Of a DNA stretch of 64,000 bases, positions 46,451-55,941 are shown piece after piece (position 1 is the stretch's first letter; every line of letters starts with the position of its first letter). The notes beneath the pieces were generated by a model. It was not told where the DNA came from and ran no database searches. It saw only the letters and a list, made by a program, of their open reading frames with translations. The stretch comes from Nyssa sinensis (Eukaryota > Streptophyta > Magnoliopsida > Cornales > Nyssaceae): NCBI GenBank assembly GCA_008638375.1, contig CM018052.1, positions 30,631,739-30,695,738 on the forward strand, in the 5' to 3' direction. A program made the position numbers and the translations under genes.

Positions 46451-46479
46451 CAATGAACTACCATGTTAGATTTGGTGTT

Positions 46480-46632
46480 TCAAGAAATCGTCATGGCTCT
46501 ACACCATGTTGAATAATTATCCCCATTGAGGGGCTTGGAAACAAGTACCATTCCTGGATGATCGGAATGGTGAAGAAAATATGGATTGGCAGCATCAGGC
46601 TTGCCTCCATTCAAAGGTTGCTCGTTTGCCAT
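46480..46632 (-). pseudogene. Truncated copia gag N-terminus
   Basis: Fifty codons from ATG 46632 then TGA: MANEQPLNGG, then NPYFLHHSDHPGMVLVSKPL and NGDNYSTWCRAMTIS. This is the start of the copia gag (Retrotran_gag_3 type), which normally continues into LNxKxKLGFVDG. It lies about 50 bp after the primer site, the correct place for gag. Confidence 0.85.
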
Positions 46633-46694
46633 GATAATGGGAAATGGCGATAAAAGGACAGAGAGCTAGGGTATTGTTCGCTGCTCTGATACCA

Positions 46695-46719
46695 TGTTAA
46701 AATTAAAGAAAAACTATAA

Positions 46720-46771
<52 letters not shown>

Positions 46772-46986
46772 GTAAAACCCTAAGGATTACATTGTATTAG
46801 ATTGACTTGAATTGAAACTAAATAAGAAAGCTCCATATATAGGAGGGTTATGAGGTTGTACATGGAAAGTATTAATATAGGAAACAAATTATGAAACCCT
46901 AATATATTACACAATAATATGTGTGGCGGCTAACCTTTACCCTAATATCATAATAATATATAAGTAACCCTAATATCCTTCTAACA
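46695..46986 (-). repeat. 5' LTR of the mini-copia
   Basis: Direct repeat of 45893-46203, with a (GA)n run at 46723-46769. On the minus strand it ends directly before TGGTATCAGAGC. Confidence 0.9.
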
Positions 46987-49520
46987 TATTTGCCCTACAT
47001 TAACCTCTCTCTATGTATTCATTGTAAGCAGGGATGAAGGGGAGCAAAATATTTGCTTAATTTTTATCATAAACTTAAAAAATTAAAGAATTATAAAAAG
47101 TTAATATTGATTGATAATATTTTTTAAAAATAATTAAATTTATTGATATAAGAAACTTATAAATTACATAAAAATTTCAATCAAAGAAAAAAGCATTCAA
47201 AAATTTTTAGAATATATAAAAAAAAATTGATAAAAGTCTCATTTAAGAGTCAAATTAAAATTAAGATAGAGACAACGTGTAAAAAAAATTGAACTTAGGA
47301 GAGGCATGATTTTAAATTTAAAAAGTATATTCTTTTAAAAAAATCTCAAAACAAAAAAATTGAAAGGAAACAATTGCCCCCTAGGCCCCATGTGACCTCA
47401 TCCATTGTAGGGAGAAAGCATAATCTCTTTCTCTTACATATGAAAATTTTGAAACATGAAATTTCATCAATCAATTTGAAAGAAGATTAATTGGCATTGT
47501 TGTATATGAAGATATTTTTAAAATAGATAATTATTCTTAGTTCTTTCCTGTCTGTTTAATTATTTTTTCAAATAATGATTGTTATATATCTCAATGCTGG
47601 AATTAAATATAAAAGGTTAGAGGACTAGAATGAGAGGGAAAATGTGGTGGTGGTTGGGGGAGGAGTTTTTGAAGTTTTTAGGTACTTGCAAATGTGACTT
47701 TGGTATGGGATAGCCGATTCTAATAATGCGTAATGTAAAAATACTTACAATACAATTTTTAATTATTTTTTTGTATTTTTTTTATTAAATATAAATTCGG
47801 AATGCTTATAATCAAATGTCACTAAAAAGGACAATCTCAATGCACAAAACTTTTATGAATGATTTCAAGTGTTATTTGAAAAAATATATACACATAGGCG
47901 CGCGCGCGCACACACACACACGTAATCTTACTCTTACAAGCAATATTGGTTTTAATTACACACACACACACACGTAATCTTAAGTATATTGGTTTTAATT
48001 ATTCTTACACAATTTGATAGTGATTTATTGTGTAATTATCTATATTCATTGTCACAATTTTACGAATCTATTTGTCATTGACTAGTTGTGCATCATTTAA
48101 TATTTTTTAACAGAAAATTCTTTTTACTGTTATCATGTCATGTCTTTTACGAATTAAAAAAAATGTGAATCATGGTACACATGATTGAATGAAATTAAAA
48201 TTACATATTGAAATTTAATGATCCAGACCTTCGTAAAATGACTTCTTTCTATCCACCGCTTCTTTCAATACTAGCAAATGTCTAAAGAATGCCGTAGTGC
48301 TGAAAATGCCAAATCTATGCATACAACACAACAAATACATTAATGCTTGTATGTAACGCTTGAATTTAGAACTTCCAACCATCAAACATTCCCTCTTTTC
48401 TAATTAAATTCGAGATTAGGTTCGGAAGAGTTTAGTTTGTCTGCTGGAAAACGACCACACACACACATACTCACACACACACATATATATATAGAGAGAG
48501 AGAGAGTCCCAGTAAACAGCTATATTGTTTAAAAAGAGGACCACTAGCTAGAAATTCTGGTCAGCAGCCCCCAACGGCTAAAAAACGGATTACCCGCCAC
48601 CTTGTTACAAAAATTCAATTGCCAATTAAAAATATAATGCCAGGAATATGAGTAATTTGGTGTGATTGTCACACTACGTTATTGTGTAATAATTTTTTTT
48701 GTATAACATTATTTAAAAAAAACTAATTTTTAAAATCATAAAAAAAAAAAAATATTATGTTAAAAAACTGTTACATAATGACATAATATAATAGTGTCAT
48801 CAGTTAATTTCTTCGGAAATAGTGTATAGCCTCACCAGCTCTGGTTGCCATCTCATAGAAAATAACTTTAATGATTGCGATCACATTTATGAATAGTTTG
48901 AATACTGTGGTCATTTAGTACTGATAAAGAATGGGGAAATGGAAATTATGGCCAGATATGCTCCACTCTTTTACACAAATGCAACCTCTCTCTCTGTATG
49001 TGGAGCCTATATAGACACAAGACTCATTGTTATAGATGCAAGATAGAGATCAAATGTCTCAATCTCATGTTTTGAAGTGGGGACCATTTGGGGCCACTAA
49101 ATTGATAAACCCAACTTTTCTTCTTTCTTTTATTTGGTACGAGTTAAATCCAACTTCCTTTTGTGACAAACACACAACCATGAATAGCATGAAATCACAC
49201 CCGTGAAGGGACAAAAAAAAAAAACACTTAACAGGCCAAAAGAGTTCCCAAAAAATGTCAAACATTGTCACAATACATGATCCCATGCACACACCACCAT
49301 AATTATTACTCCACATTCTTTGTTGATTTTTGTCCAGTCAAGAGTTTGAAAGAGAGAGAAAAAAAAAAAAGGCTCGGCTTATAAATACACATATATTTAT
49401 ATATACCAAAAACTTATTAACATTTTACACTCTTCACCCCCAAAATCTTATTTGCATTTCCCCTTGTATCTTTATCTCTACATTCCGAGTTTGAATTGTT
49501 AGTGCTTGATATACGGACTA
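46987..49520. other. AT-rich intergenic spacer with microsatellites
   Basis: No supported gene. It contains a (GC)n(AC)n tract at 47897-47922, an imperfect tandem duplication (CACACGTAATCTTA ... ATTGGTTTTAATTA, 47909-48001) and a CA/TA/GA tract at 48459-48506. The 83-residue minus-strand ORF at 49065-49316 is not recognised. Confidence 0.5.
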
Positions 49521-50070
49521 TGTTGGCAGTAGTATAAAATCAGAATTTTGCGACCTTTCAGTGTTTGAAACACTGTCTTTAAGATATTAATTACTCCTAC
49601 TCAAATTGAATTTGTTGCTAGGTTCAGGCAATATACCTGCAGGATACAATAAAGTCACCAATTTCTGCAGACTTCAATTTTGAAGATTTGCAACAAAACT
49701 TTTCACTGATATTTGACTTAAAATAAATAAAAAAAGAATGGAAAGAAGAATCTGATAGTAAGTTCAATGAATTATGTATCAACCAATAAATGTTTATATA
49801 GACAAAATTCTGAATATTCATGACTATTCTTGAATGTTCATGACTCTTTTGAATGTTCATAACTCTTCAGTAAAATGTGTGACTATTTAATTTAAATTAA
49901 AATAGTGCATATGTTTAATTTAAACTTGAGTCCTTTCATACACACCTAATTCAAATTCATGAATATTCATACATACATACATACATATATATATATAAAT
50001 GGTGTCTGTTCAATTTGAGTTCCTTTTAATATTTCCCTTTTTTTCCAAATCATACAATCAATCTTCAACA
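49521..50070 (-). repeat. 3' LTR of the deleted copia element
   Basis: Direct repeat of 52361-52742, with about 150 extra bases near 49905-50050 that include a (CATA)n/(TA)n run. CTGATATTTGACTT and GTATCAACCAATA are shared landmarks. Confidence 0.85.
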
Positions 50071-50619
50071 ATCCTCCACTTGATTGTAATATCTAAGTTT
50101 CAATCAAAAACAAATATTTTCATGCATAGAAGAAGGTATCTCTCGATTTAAACCTTCAATTAGTGTAAATATCTCAAATATCTAACAAAGTCATTGGTGG
50201 CCTAAGCTTAAACCAATACTCCTATGTGTTAGAACGAAAAAATCACACACATAATTCAATCTTATTTCAGCAAAAAGCTCACAAAAAAATAAGGTACTAC
50301 ATTCTGGTTTTCATAAACATTTACAAAAGTAAATTCCAACTTTTGCTAAAAGTCGTACCATTCTTTATATTTATATAGGTGAAGTTCTTTTAGTGTCCCT
50401 ATTACTTCAAACACTTTATAAATCAGGATTCTAAACTTCATTAAAACTATGTAACTCATTCTCAATTTATCGTAACAGTCAGCACTAAACATTTTGGAAT
50501 AGATAATAAAAATAAAAATTCCAATGCTATATCAATCACTTATCCACAATTTGTTATTATCCATTAAACCTTAGATTAGTTTTGGCTAATGTAAGGTTGG
50601 GTTTCTATTGCAAATGACT

Positions 50620-51348
50620 TTAGAGAAAGGGAGTCAAACATATTCCAATAGATGTGTTTTTTACCAAGTCTCTCGAGAATCCTTTAGTAAATGTACCCGC
50701 CAAGTTGTTAATCGACCTAACATAAACTATAGTAACAATTCCATCCAAAATCAATTGTTTGACATACTTATGTTTCAAGCTAATATGTCTAGATTTACCA
50801 TTGTATATTTGTCTATATGCTCTAGACATAGTAGCTTCATTATCGCAATACAAAGAAATGGTTGGCATTGGTTGTGGCCACAACTTTATATCTAATAAAA
50901 TATTTCTTAGTCAATTTGCTTCTTTGCCTGCTACTGCTAAGGCAATAAACTCATATTCCATTGTGGAATGTGAGATACACGTTTGTTTCTTTGAAGCCCA
51001 TGATATAGCTCCACCAGTGAGAGTAAAGACCCATCCAAGCGTTGACTTTTTGTCACTTGCACTAGTAATCTGACTAGCATCAAGATATTCTTCAAGTATT
51101 GCAGAAACTTTAGTATAAAATAATCACAGTCCAATAGTTTTTTTAAGATAACCAAGGACTCTACCAATAGCTTTACAATGTTCCGTACTTGGATTACTTG
51201 TATAACTAGAAAGTATGCAAACTGCAAATGAAATATCAGGCCTTGTGCAATGCATTGCATACATCAAGCTAGCTACCAATTGCACTAGCATATTGTAACT
51301 GTTCAACTGCCTTGCCAGAATTTTCTGGCAGTTTAAATGATAAATCAT
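50620..51348 (-). pseudogene. Copia reverse transcriptase C-terminus and RNase H
   Basis: 51348-51124 reads ...QLVASLMYAMHCTRPDISFA, then VCILSSYTSNP and HCKAIGRVLGYLKKT, the usual distal copia RT. Then [35 protein letters not shown] and, at 50883-50620, MPTISLYCDNEATMSRAYRQ, HISLKHKYVKQLI, IVTIVYVRSINNLAGTFTKG. These are RNase H landmarks (the E of STMEYE, the D of YCDN). A few stops interrupt. Confidence 0.88.
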
Positions 51349-51401
51349 ATGGGGTATTTGCTTCTTTAATTTTCAAATACTAAAGTTTAAGAAACACTTT
51401 T

Positions 51402-52317
51402 TCAATTGTGACCTTTGACTTCTTCTATCTTCTGTTTCTTCAAGTATATGCAATCTCTCTTAAAATATCCATTCTTTCCACAATTATAACAAGCCTTATT
51501 CTTCTTGTTATGATTGCTGCGAGAATTATTGGAGTTAGAATCAATGTGTTTTCTCTCTTTTTTCTCGGAGTTAGAATCAATGTGTTTTTTCTTTTTTCCT
51601 CCGTGATTCTTATTATTATTGTCATTAATATAATTCATATTAGAGCCAGAATTTACAAAAAAATTGTTATCACAAATTCAAATTTCCTTTTCAATTCGCA
51701 AATGTTTTTGAATCTACTCTAAAGTGAAATTCTGTTGTATGCAATACTTTTTTCTATAATCATTCCAACTAGAGAAAAGTTTAGCAATTATAGCCCTTAC
51801 TTGTAATGATTCAGAAACCACAACTTTAAGATCACGGAATATATTCACTAAGACTTGTAGATCATAGACTTGGTCCATTATAGAAATATTTTCTGCCATA
51901 GAGAACTTGAAATATTTCATTATAAGATATTTCTTCGCAACTTATTTTTATGTATTACTCTTGAATTCCAGTGCCTTCCATATTTCTTTTGGTGACGTTA
52001 TTGATGTGCCAGCGCCTTCCATATTTCTCTTGGTGACGTTATTGATGTGAACAAATTATATAGACGATCAAACAATGTGTTTAGGATGTGTCCTCTGCAG
52101 ACCATGTCATCTTCTTCAAGTTTCTTGCGTTGTGCCTTAACTTGTTCAATATCATCTGGCTTAGATTCTAAAAGTGGTGCCAAATTCAGATCAAGTAAGT
52201 AGGAGATCTTCAAAGCAACAAGTAAAAATAACATCTTCTCTACCAAAAGGTGAAGTTCGTTCCATCAAATCTGTCCAATTTGACAAATTCTTGATTCATC
52301 ACTTTGAAAGCCGCCAT
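51402..52317 (-). pseudogene. Copia gag with zinc knuckle
   Basis: The start MAAFKVMNQEFVKLDRFDGT at 52317 is typical of copia gag. 52246-51998 reads LLESKPDDIEQVKAQRKKLE and GHILNTLFDRLYNLFTS, and 51638-51402 ends with a knuckle ACYNCGKNGYFKRDC. The His of CCHC is replaced by Tyr. Frameshifts lie between these blocks. Directly after the knuckle the sequence passes to distal RT, marking the internal deletion. Confidence 0.82.
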
Positions 52318-52360
52318 GTCAAATCCTGACTCTATTGCAATTAATACCTTAAAATTGTTA

Positions 52361-52742
52361 TGTTAATAGTGTGAAAGTAGGATTTTAAGACCTTGAAGTG
52401 TGTTTGAAACACTCTCTTTAAGATATTAATAGCTTCCACTCAAATTGAGTTTGTTGCACGATTCAAGCAATATACCTCCAAAATACAACAAATTCACCAA
52501 TTTTTGTCGACAGCAATTCTAAATATTTGTTACAGAACTTTTTGCTAATATTTGACTTGAATTAAATAAAAGAATAATGGAATGAAGAATCTGAGAATAA
52601 GTTTAGTGAATTCTGTATCAACCAATAGATGTTTATATAGACAAAACTCTGAATGTTCATGACTTTTCTTAAATATTTACTATAATGTATGATTATTTAA
52701 TTTAAATTAAAATTTTCAATTAATACAGTCAATCTTCGACAG
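52361..52742 (-). repeat. 5' LTR of the deleted copia element
   Basis: Shorter LTR copy, on the minus strand starting TGTCGAAGATTGACTG and ending CTATTAACA. Confidence 0.85.
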
Positions 52743-53347
52743 CATAAGCTTTTAAAAGAAATAATGATCTAACATGGCAATATACATTTTCACACACATG
52801 CTTCCGTATACTTCGCACTATGTTACGTCGAAAAATTCTTGAATACCTTACACCCTGTTATGTTTGGAAAATTTTGGAATGAATTTGGCATAGTAACGAC
52901 AATATATAGTACTTTGTTACGTATGAATGACTTATTTTTTTAAATAAGATATAATCCATAAGACAGTGTATTATAAAAAATAAAAAATAGAAAAAAGAAA
53001 GGAGAGAGTCCATTATTACAGTGATATTAGTATTCCACCTCTCCAAGTACATCCCTAACTGTTTAAGGTCAACCATTAGAGCAAGAGTGATCTAACAAGA
53101 ATATATATATGTGTGTGTGTGTGTGTGTGTTGTGTAATTGTAAGGTGAGGCCCACAAAGAAGCAGCTAGGAAGGCAACAGCAATCAATGGATATAGCTAA
53201 TCCAAATGTAAAGAGTTACAGAAGGGCAATCCAGGAATTTAAAAACCAGACTCACCTTTTCTCTCCAAACGTTTGACTTTTATTTACACAAAATGACAAA
53301 AAATGACGTATCTAACCGCAATATTGCCCATAGCATGGCCGGTGGCC
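52743..53347. other. Spacer downstream of the MGCC gene
   Basis: AT-rich spacer with a TA/GT tract at 53101-53134. It includes the probable 3' UTR of the minus-strand gene ending at 53348. Confidence 0.5.
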
Positions 53348-54310
53348 CTACAGAAAGATGAAACATTCCAAGGACACGAGCGGATTTTCAAGTGACTCGT
53401 TCGTCGCCGGTGCCCACTTGCCCTCCCTATTCGTCTCCGCCACTTTCCCGACCCTCGTAGGCAAGTCGGATCTAACCCGACCTGGAGATTTTCCGGACCT
53501 CCTAGCTGACGGGCACCGACCCAAATCTGGTCTTTCAGTTACGCTGCCGGTACGAGTTGCCGGTGACCCAGACCTTAGGCCCGAACTGCCCCCGGAGTCC
53601 CGCCTCTGCCCTTCAATCAGCAACCCATGCCTTTCTCTTCCGGGTACGGATCTAACCCGTCCAGGAGACGGGTTGGACCTCCTGACCGGTGAGTTACCCA
53701 CCATTCTGTCCCTATTCGCAGAAAAGTCACCGGAAAAGGACCGGTTTTTGGACTTCGCCGGCGACCTTTCCACCCTCTGCCGAACTTCGCCATCGTTATC
53801 TTTGCTCGGCTCAGACCTCCTGACTAGTGAGTTACCCACCATTCTGTCCCTATTCGCAGAAAAGTCACCTGAAAATGACCGGTTTTTGGACTTCGCCGGC
53901 GACCTTTCCACCCTCTGCCGAACTTCGCCATCGTCATCTTTTCTCTTCTCCGTAACTGTCGTCGTCGACACGCTCTCACTCAAACTACAGATCTCAGAGA
54001 CCTCAGAGATATCTTCTGTGGAGACCATTAGAGATTTCTTGTCGACATTGTCGTCGTCCTCTTCTTGGATCTTTTGTAAAGCTAGTTTGGCTATGTTTTT
54101 CTTCTCTTCTTCCTCGATCTTCGGGAAAGGAGGTTTGACAGTCGGAGTCTCGGAGAGCACTTCTTTCACTGTCTCTTCTTCGAAAGACGAGGGTGGTGGT
54201 GCTCTGCTTGGTTCGATGTGGCAGGAAGTGTCAGATCTCGCTACCGATGAATGCCGGTAATTGTGAGAAGCTGAAGCAGCTTTGCCGACCTTGCTGGCAC
54301 AGCAACCCAT
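53348..54310 (-). CDS. MGCC-type, putatively N-acylated Ser/Arg-rich plant protein
   Basis: The single-exon ORF encodes 320 residues starting MGCCASKVGKAASASHNYRH. Gly2 fits N-myristoylation and Cys3/Cys4 palmitoylation (established consensus), which would place the protein at a membrane. Residues about 40-110 are acidic/Lys-rich with PPFPKIEEEEKKN and a possible short coiled coil (IAKLALQKIQEEDDDNV). From about 125 it is Ser/Arg-rich with EVRQRVERSPAKSKNRSFSG, SPGRVRSVPGRERHG and SGKSPGRVRSDLPTRVGK. Two adjacent copies of a 46-residue block (EVRQRVERSPAKS...GDFSANRDRMVGNS.VRRS) are nearly identical. Similar proteins are annotated as serine/arginine repetitive-matrix-like; no enzymatic motif is visible. 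GC content is clearly higher than the surroundings, as expected for coding DNA. The long overlapping + strand ORF is its shadow. Confidence 0.85.
   Translation of the reverse strand: MGCCASKVGKAASASHNYRHSSVARSDTSCHIEPSRAPPPSSFEEETVKEVLSETPTVKPPFPKIEEEEKKNIAKLALQKIQEEDDDNVDKKSLMVSTEDISEVSEICSLSESVSTTTVTEKRKDDDGEVRQRVERSPAKSKNRSFSGDFSANRDRMVGNSLVRRSEPSKDNDGEVRQRVERSPAKSKNRSFSGDFSANRDRMVGNSPVRRSNPSPGRVRSVPGRERHGLLIEGQRRDSGGSSGLRSGSPATRTGSVTERPDLGRCPSARRSGKSPGRVRSDLPTRVGKVAETNREGKWAPATNESLENPLVSLECFIFL
53681..53956. repeat. 138-bp tandem duplication inside the MGCC gene
   Basis: CCTGACCGGTGAGTTACC at 53681 recurs as CCTGACTAGTGAGTTACC at 53819, and the following bases are nearly identical. The period of 138 bp is 46 codons, so the frame is kept. 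Confidence 0.9.
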
Positions 54311-54531
54311 TTGCGTTTATTATACTGAATGCAATGTATTTAGATATTAACTAATGATCCAGAATTTGTGTTCCCATTGCAATGTGGCGGCATTGGGTGG
54401 GGGCGGTATTGTGGTTTCCGACGGGGTTGAAGAGTTGGGATAGTAGTTCGTCGGTGCAGAAGACTTGAGGGGACAAGAGGAAAAGGGTAGTTAGGTGGGG
54501 AATGGTGAGAAGTGATTGGGTCAATGGAATG

Positions 54532-54541
54532 TATTTATTGG
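54532..54541 (-). promoter_or_regulatory. Possible TATA-like element of the MGCC gene
   Basis: The minus strand has CCAATAAATACATTCC about 220 bp upstream of the ATG at 54310. The AATAAATA stretch could act as TATA box. Support is positional only. Confidence 0.3.
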
Positions 54542-54544
54542 CAA

Positions 54545-55520
54545 ATCTCTGCAGAGTCTAAACAATCGGGAAGAGAGAGATGGGAAATTAAACTTAGCAT
54601 ATTTCCGCACTGTACCAAAAATCTTATTTCTTTTTTCACATAAGCCCTCTCAGTTCCACTCAATAGTCTCATTTCATCAAATTAAATTGCCTCATTAATG
54701 TGCAGCCGCAATGTCCAAATTCAATTTATAATGAAATTCATGTAACAAATTAGTCTTTGAGTTGTTCTGCATGTTTGGATTAAAAATTTGTTTAAAATTT
54801 AATTCAAAATTAATTTTTGAAATAATTAATTTTACATTGAATACATTTTAAAAAAATTAATTAATTAAGTTCAACTCATACTTAATTCAATAAAATAATA
54901 AATATTTAATGTTTTTTTAAAAAAATAAATTATTTGAACTTGATTTATGATTTACTTGTTAATTTATTTTAATACAAGTAATATATGGTTAAAATACAAC
55001 AATACTTGGACCGTTTGGGATTGAGTTTGGGCAGCTTAGAAGCACTTCTCTAGGCCGCGAAACAGATTGAACTCTTTTTAGAACCGTTTTGAGTGCGTTT
55101 ATACGGTTGGAAATCACATCTACCCAGACCAAAACTCCGTTTTGGAAAACTAGTGAAATATAAATAACAAAAATGACATTGTAAATTTAAGAATTACTCA
55201 GGAAGAATTTTACCCAAACACTTAATATCATTTCTAATATCATAATCACTTTTCAAAATATTCATTCAAACACTAAATTACTTTTACGAAAAATACTTCC
55301 TATAAATTTCTTTTCACCGATTCACTTTTCCATAAGTTATAGCAAATTCAAACGAGCACTTAATTTCAAATTAGATATCAAAAATCTTCTCCTATCCGGT
55401 TATATATCTAAATCACAATTAGTCATGCATGTAATACAAATATACTTTTATGTTTTATTTTTTTTAGTTAAAACTAAAAAGTTATATGATATTTATGAGA
55501 TTAGATTGTAGAAGATCAAG
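54545..55520. other. Intergenic spacer, possible MITE at about 55010-55370
   Basis: No gene. The segment from GACCGTTTGGGATTG (about 55008) to CAAATTCAAACGAGC (about 55357) has weakly inverted ends, and its interior recalls small plant hAT/PIF-type elements (AGAAGCACTTCTCTAGG). Ends and target duplication are not clear. Confidence 0.35.
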
Positions 55521-55528
55521 ATTGTAAC

Positions 55529-55933
55529 TAGGGATGGCAAAAGGATCCGTCCAGCCTCATATGGGGCGAGGGATTGGGCGGGATAGAGAGATAGTCACCC
55601 GATCCCGTCCTATTTATATATTAAAATTTATTTTTTATTTTTAAAATATACTATATTTATCAATAAATCATATTATATAAAATAAGTTTTAACATTTTTC
55701 ATATTATATTTTTATGATGGTTATTTTTATAATAAAGTTTTAATTTACTTATCTAAAAAAAGTTTTAATTTATCTTAAGAAAAAAAATTGGGATTTGAGG
55801 TGTGACGGGGAAAGAAGCAAGGTTGGGGTTTGGGTAACTTTTTAGACAGAATGAATCAGGATCGAGGTTAGATACCGAGAATATAAACAAAGTTGAAGTT
55901 AAGAAAACAATACCCCACATGTTATCATTTCTA
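55529..55933. mobile_element. Non-autonomous hAT-like element (405 bp)
   Basis: The left end is TAGGGATGGCAAAAGG and the reverse complement of the right end is TAGAAATGATAACATG, with an 8-bp duplication ATTGTAAC (55521-55528) / ATTATAAC (55934-55941), 7 of 8 identical. TAGGGATGGCAA termini with 8-bp duplications are typical of plant hAT derivatives. The interior is G/C-rich near the left end (GGGCGAGGGATTGGGCGGGA) and otherwise AT-rich, with no transposase. Confidence 0.75.
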
Positions 55934-55941
55934 ATTATAAC

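Larger units (their letters stand above)
45893..46986 (-). mobile_element. TRIM-like mini Ty1/copia element
   Basis: Two LTRs of about 300 bp (45893-46203, 46695-46986) in direct orientation flank only about 490 bp. On the minus strand the LTR starts TGTTAGAAG and ends TTTTAACA. A perfect TGGTATCAGAGC primer site abuts the 5' LTR (46694-46683) and GAGTTTGAGGGGGAG precedes the 3' LTR. Flanks TATCT and TATTT agree at 4 of 5. The interior has a truncated copia gag start and a short repeat array. It is non-autonomous, formed by loss of almost the whole coding region. Confidence 0.88.
49521..52742 (-). mobile_element. Ty1/copia element with internal deletion
   Basis: LTRs at 49521-50070 and 52361-52742 flank gag, CCHC knuckle and the RT C-terminus plus RNase H; integrase and most of RT are missing. 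On the minus strand the LTR starts TGTYGAAGATTGA and ends with AACA. AAGTGGAGGAT precedes the 3' LTR as polypurine tract. The primer-site region after the 5' LTR is decayed (GGTATTAATTGC...). Flanking pentamers GACTA and GCATA agree at only 3 of 5, so the target duplication is not convincing. Stops are frequent. Confidence 0.85.

Noticed and set aside
53358..54260. 300-codon + strand ORF
   Set aside because: It overlaps the minus-strand MGCC gene entirely. The minus frame has the MGCC start and coherent composition, whereas the + frame has no motif and is a codon-bias shadow.
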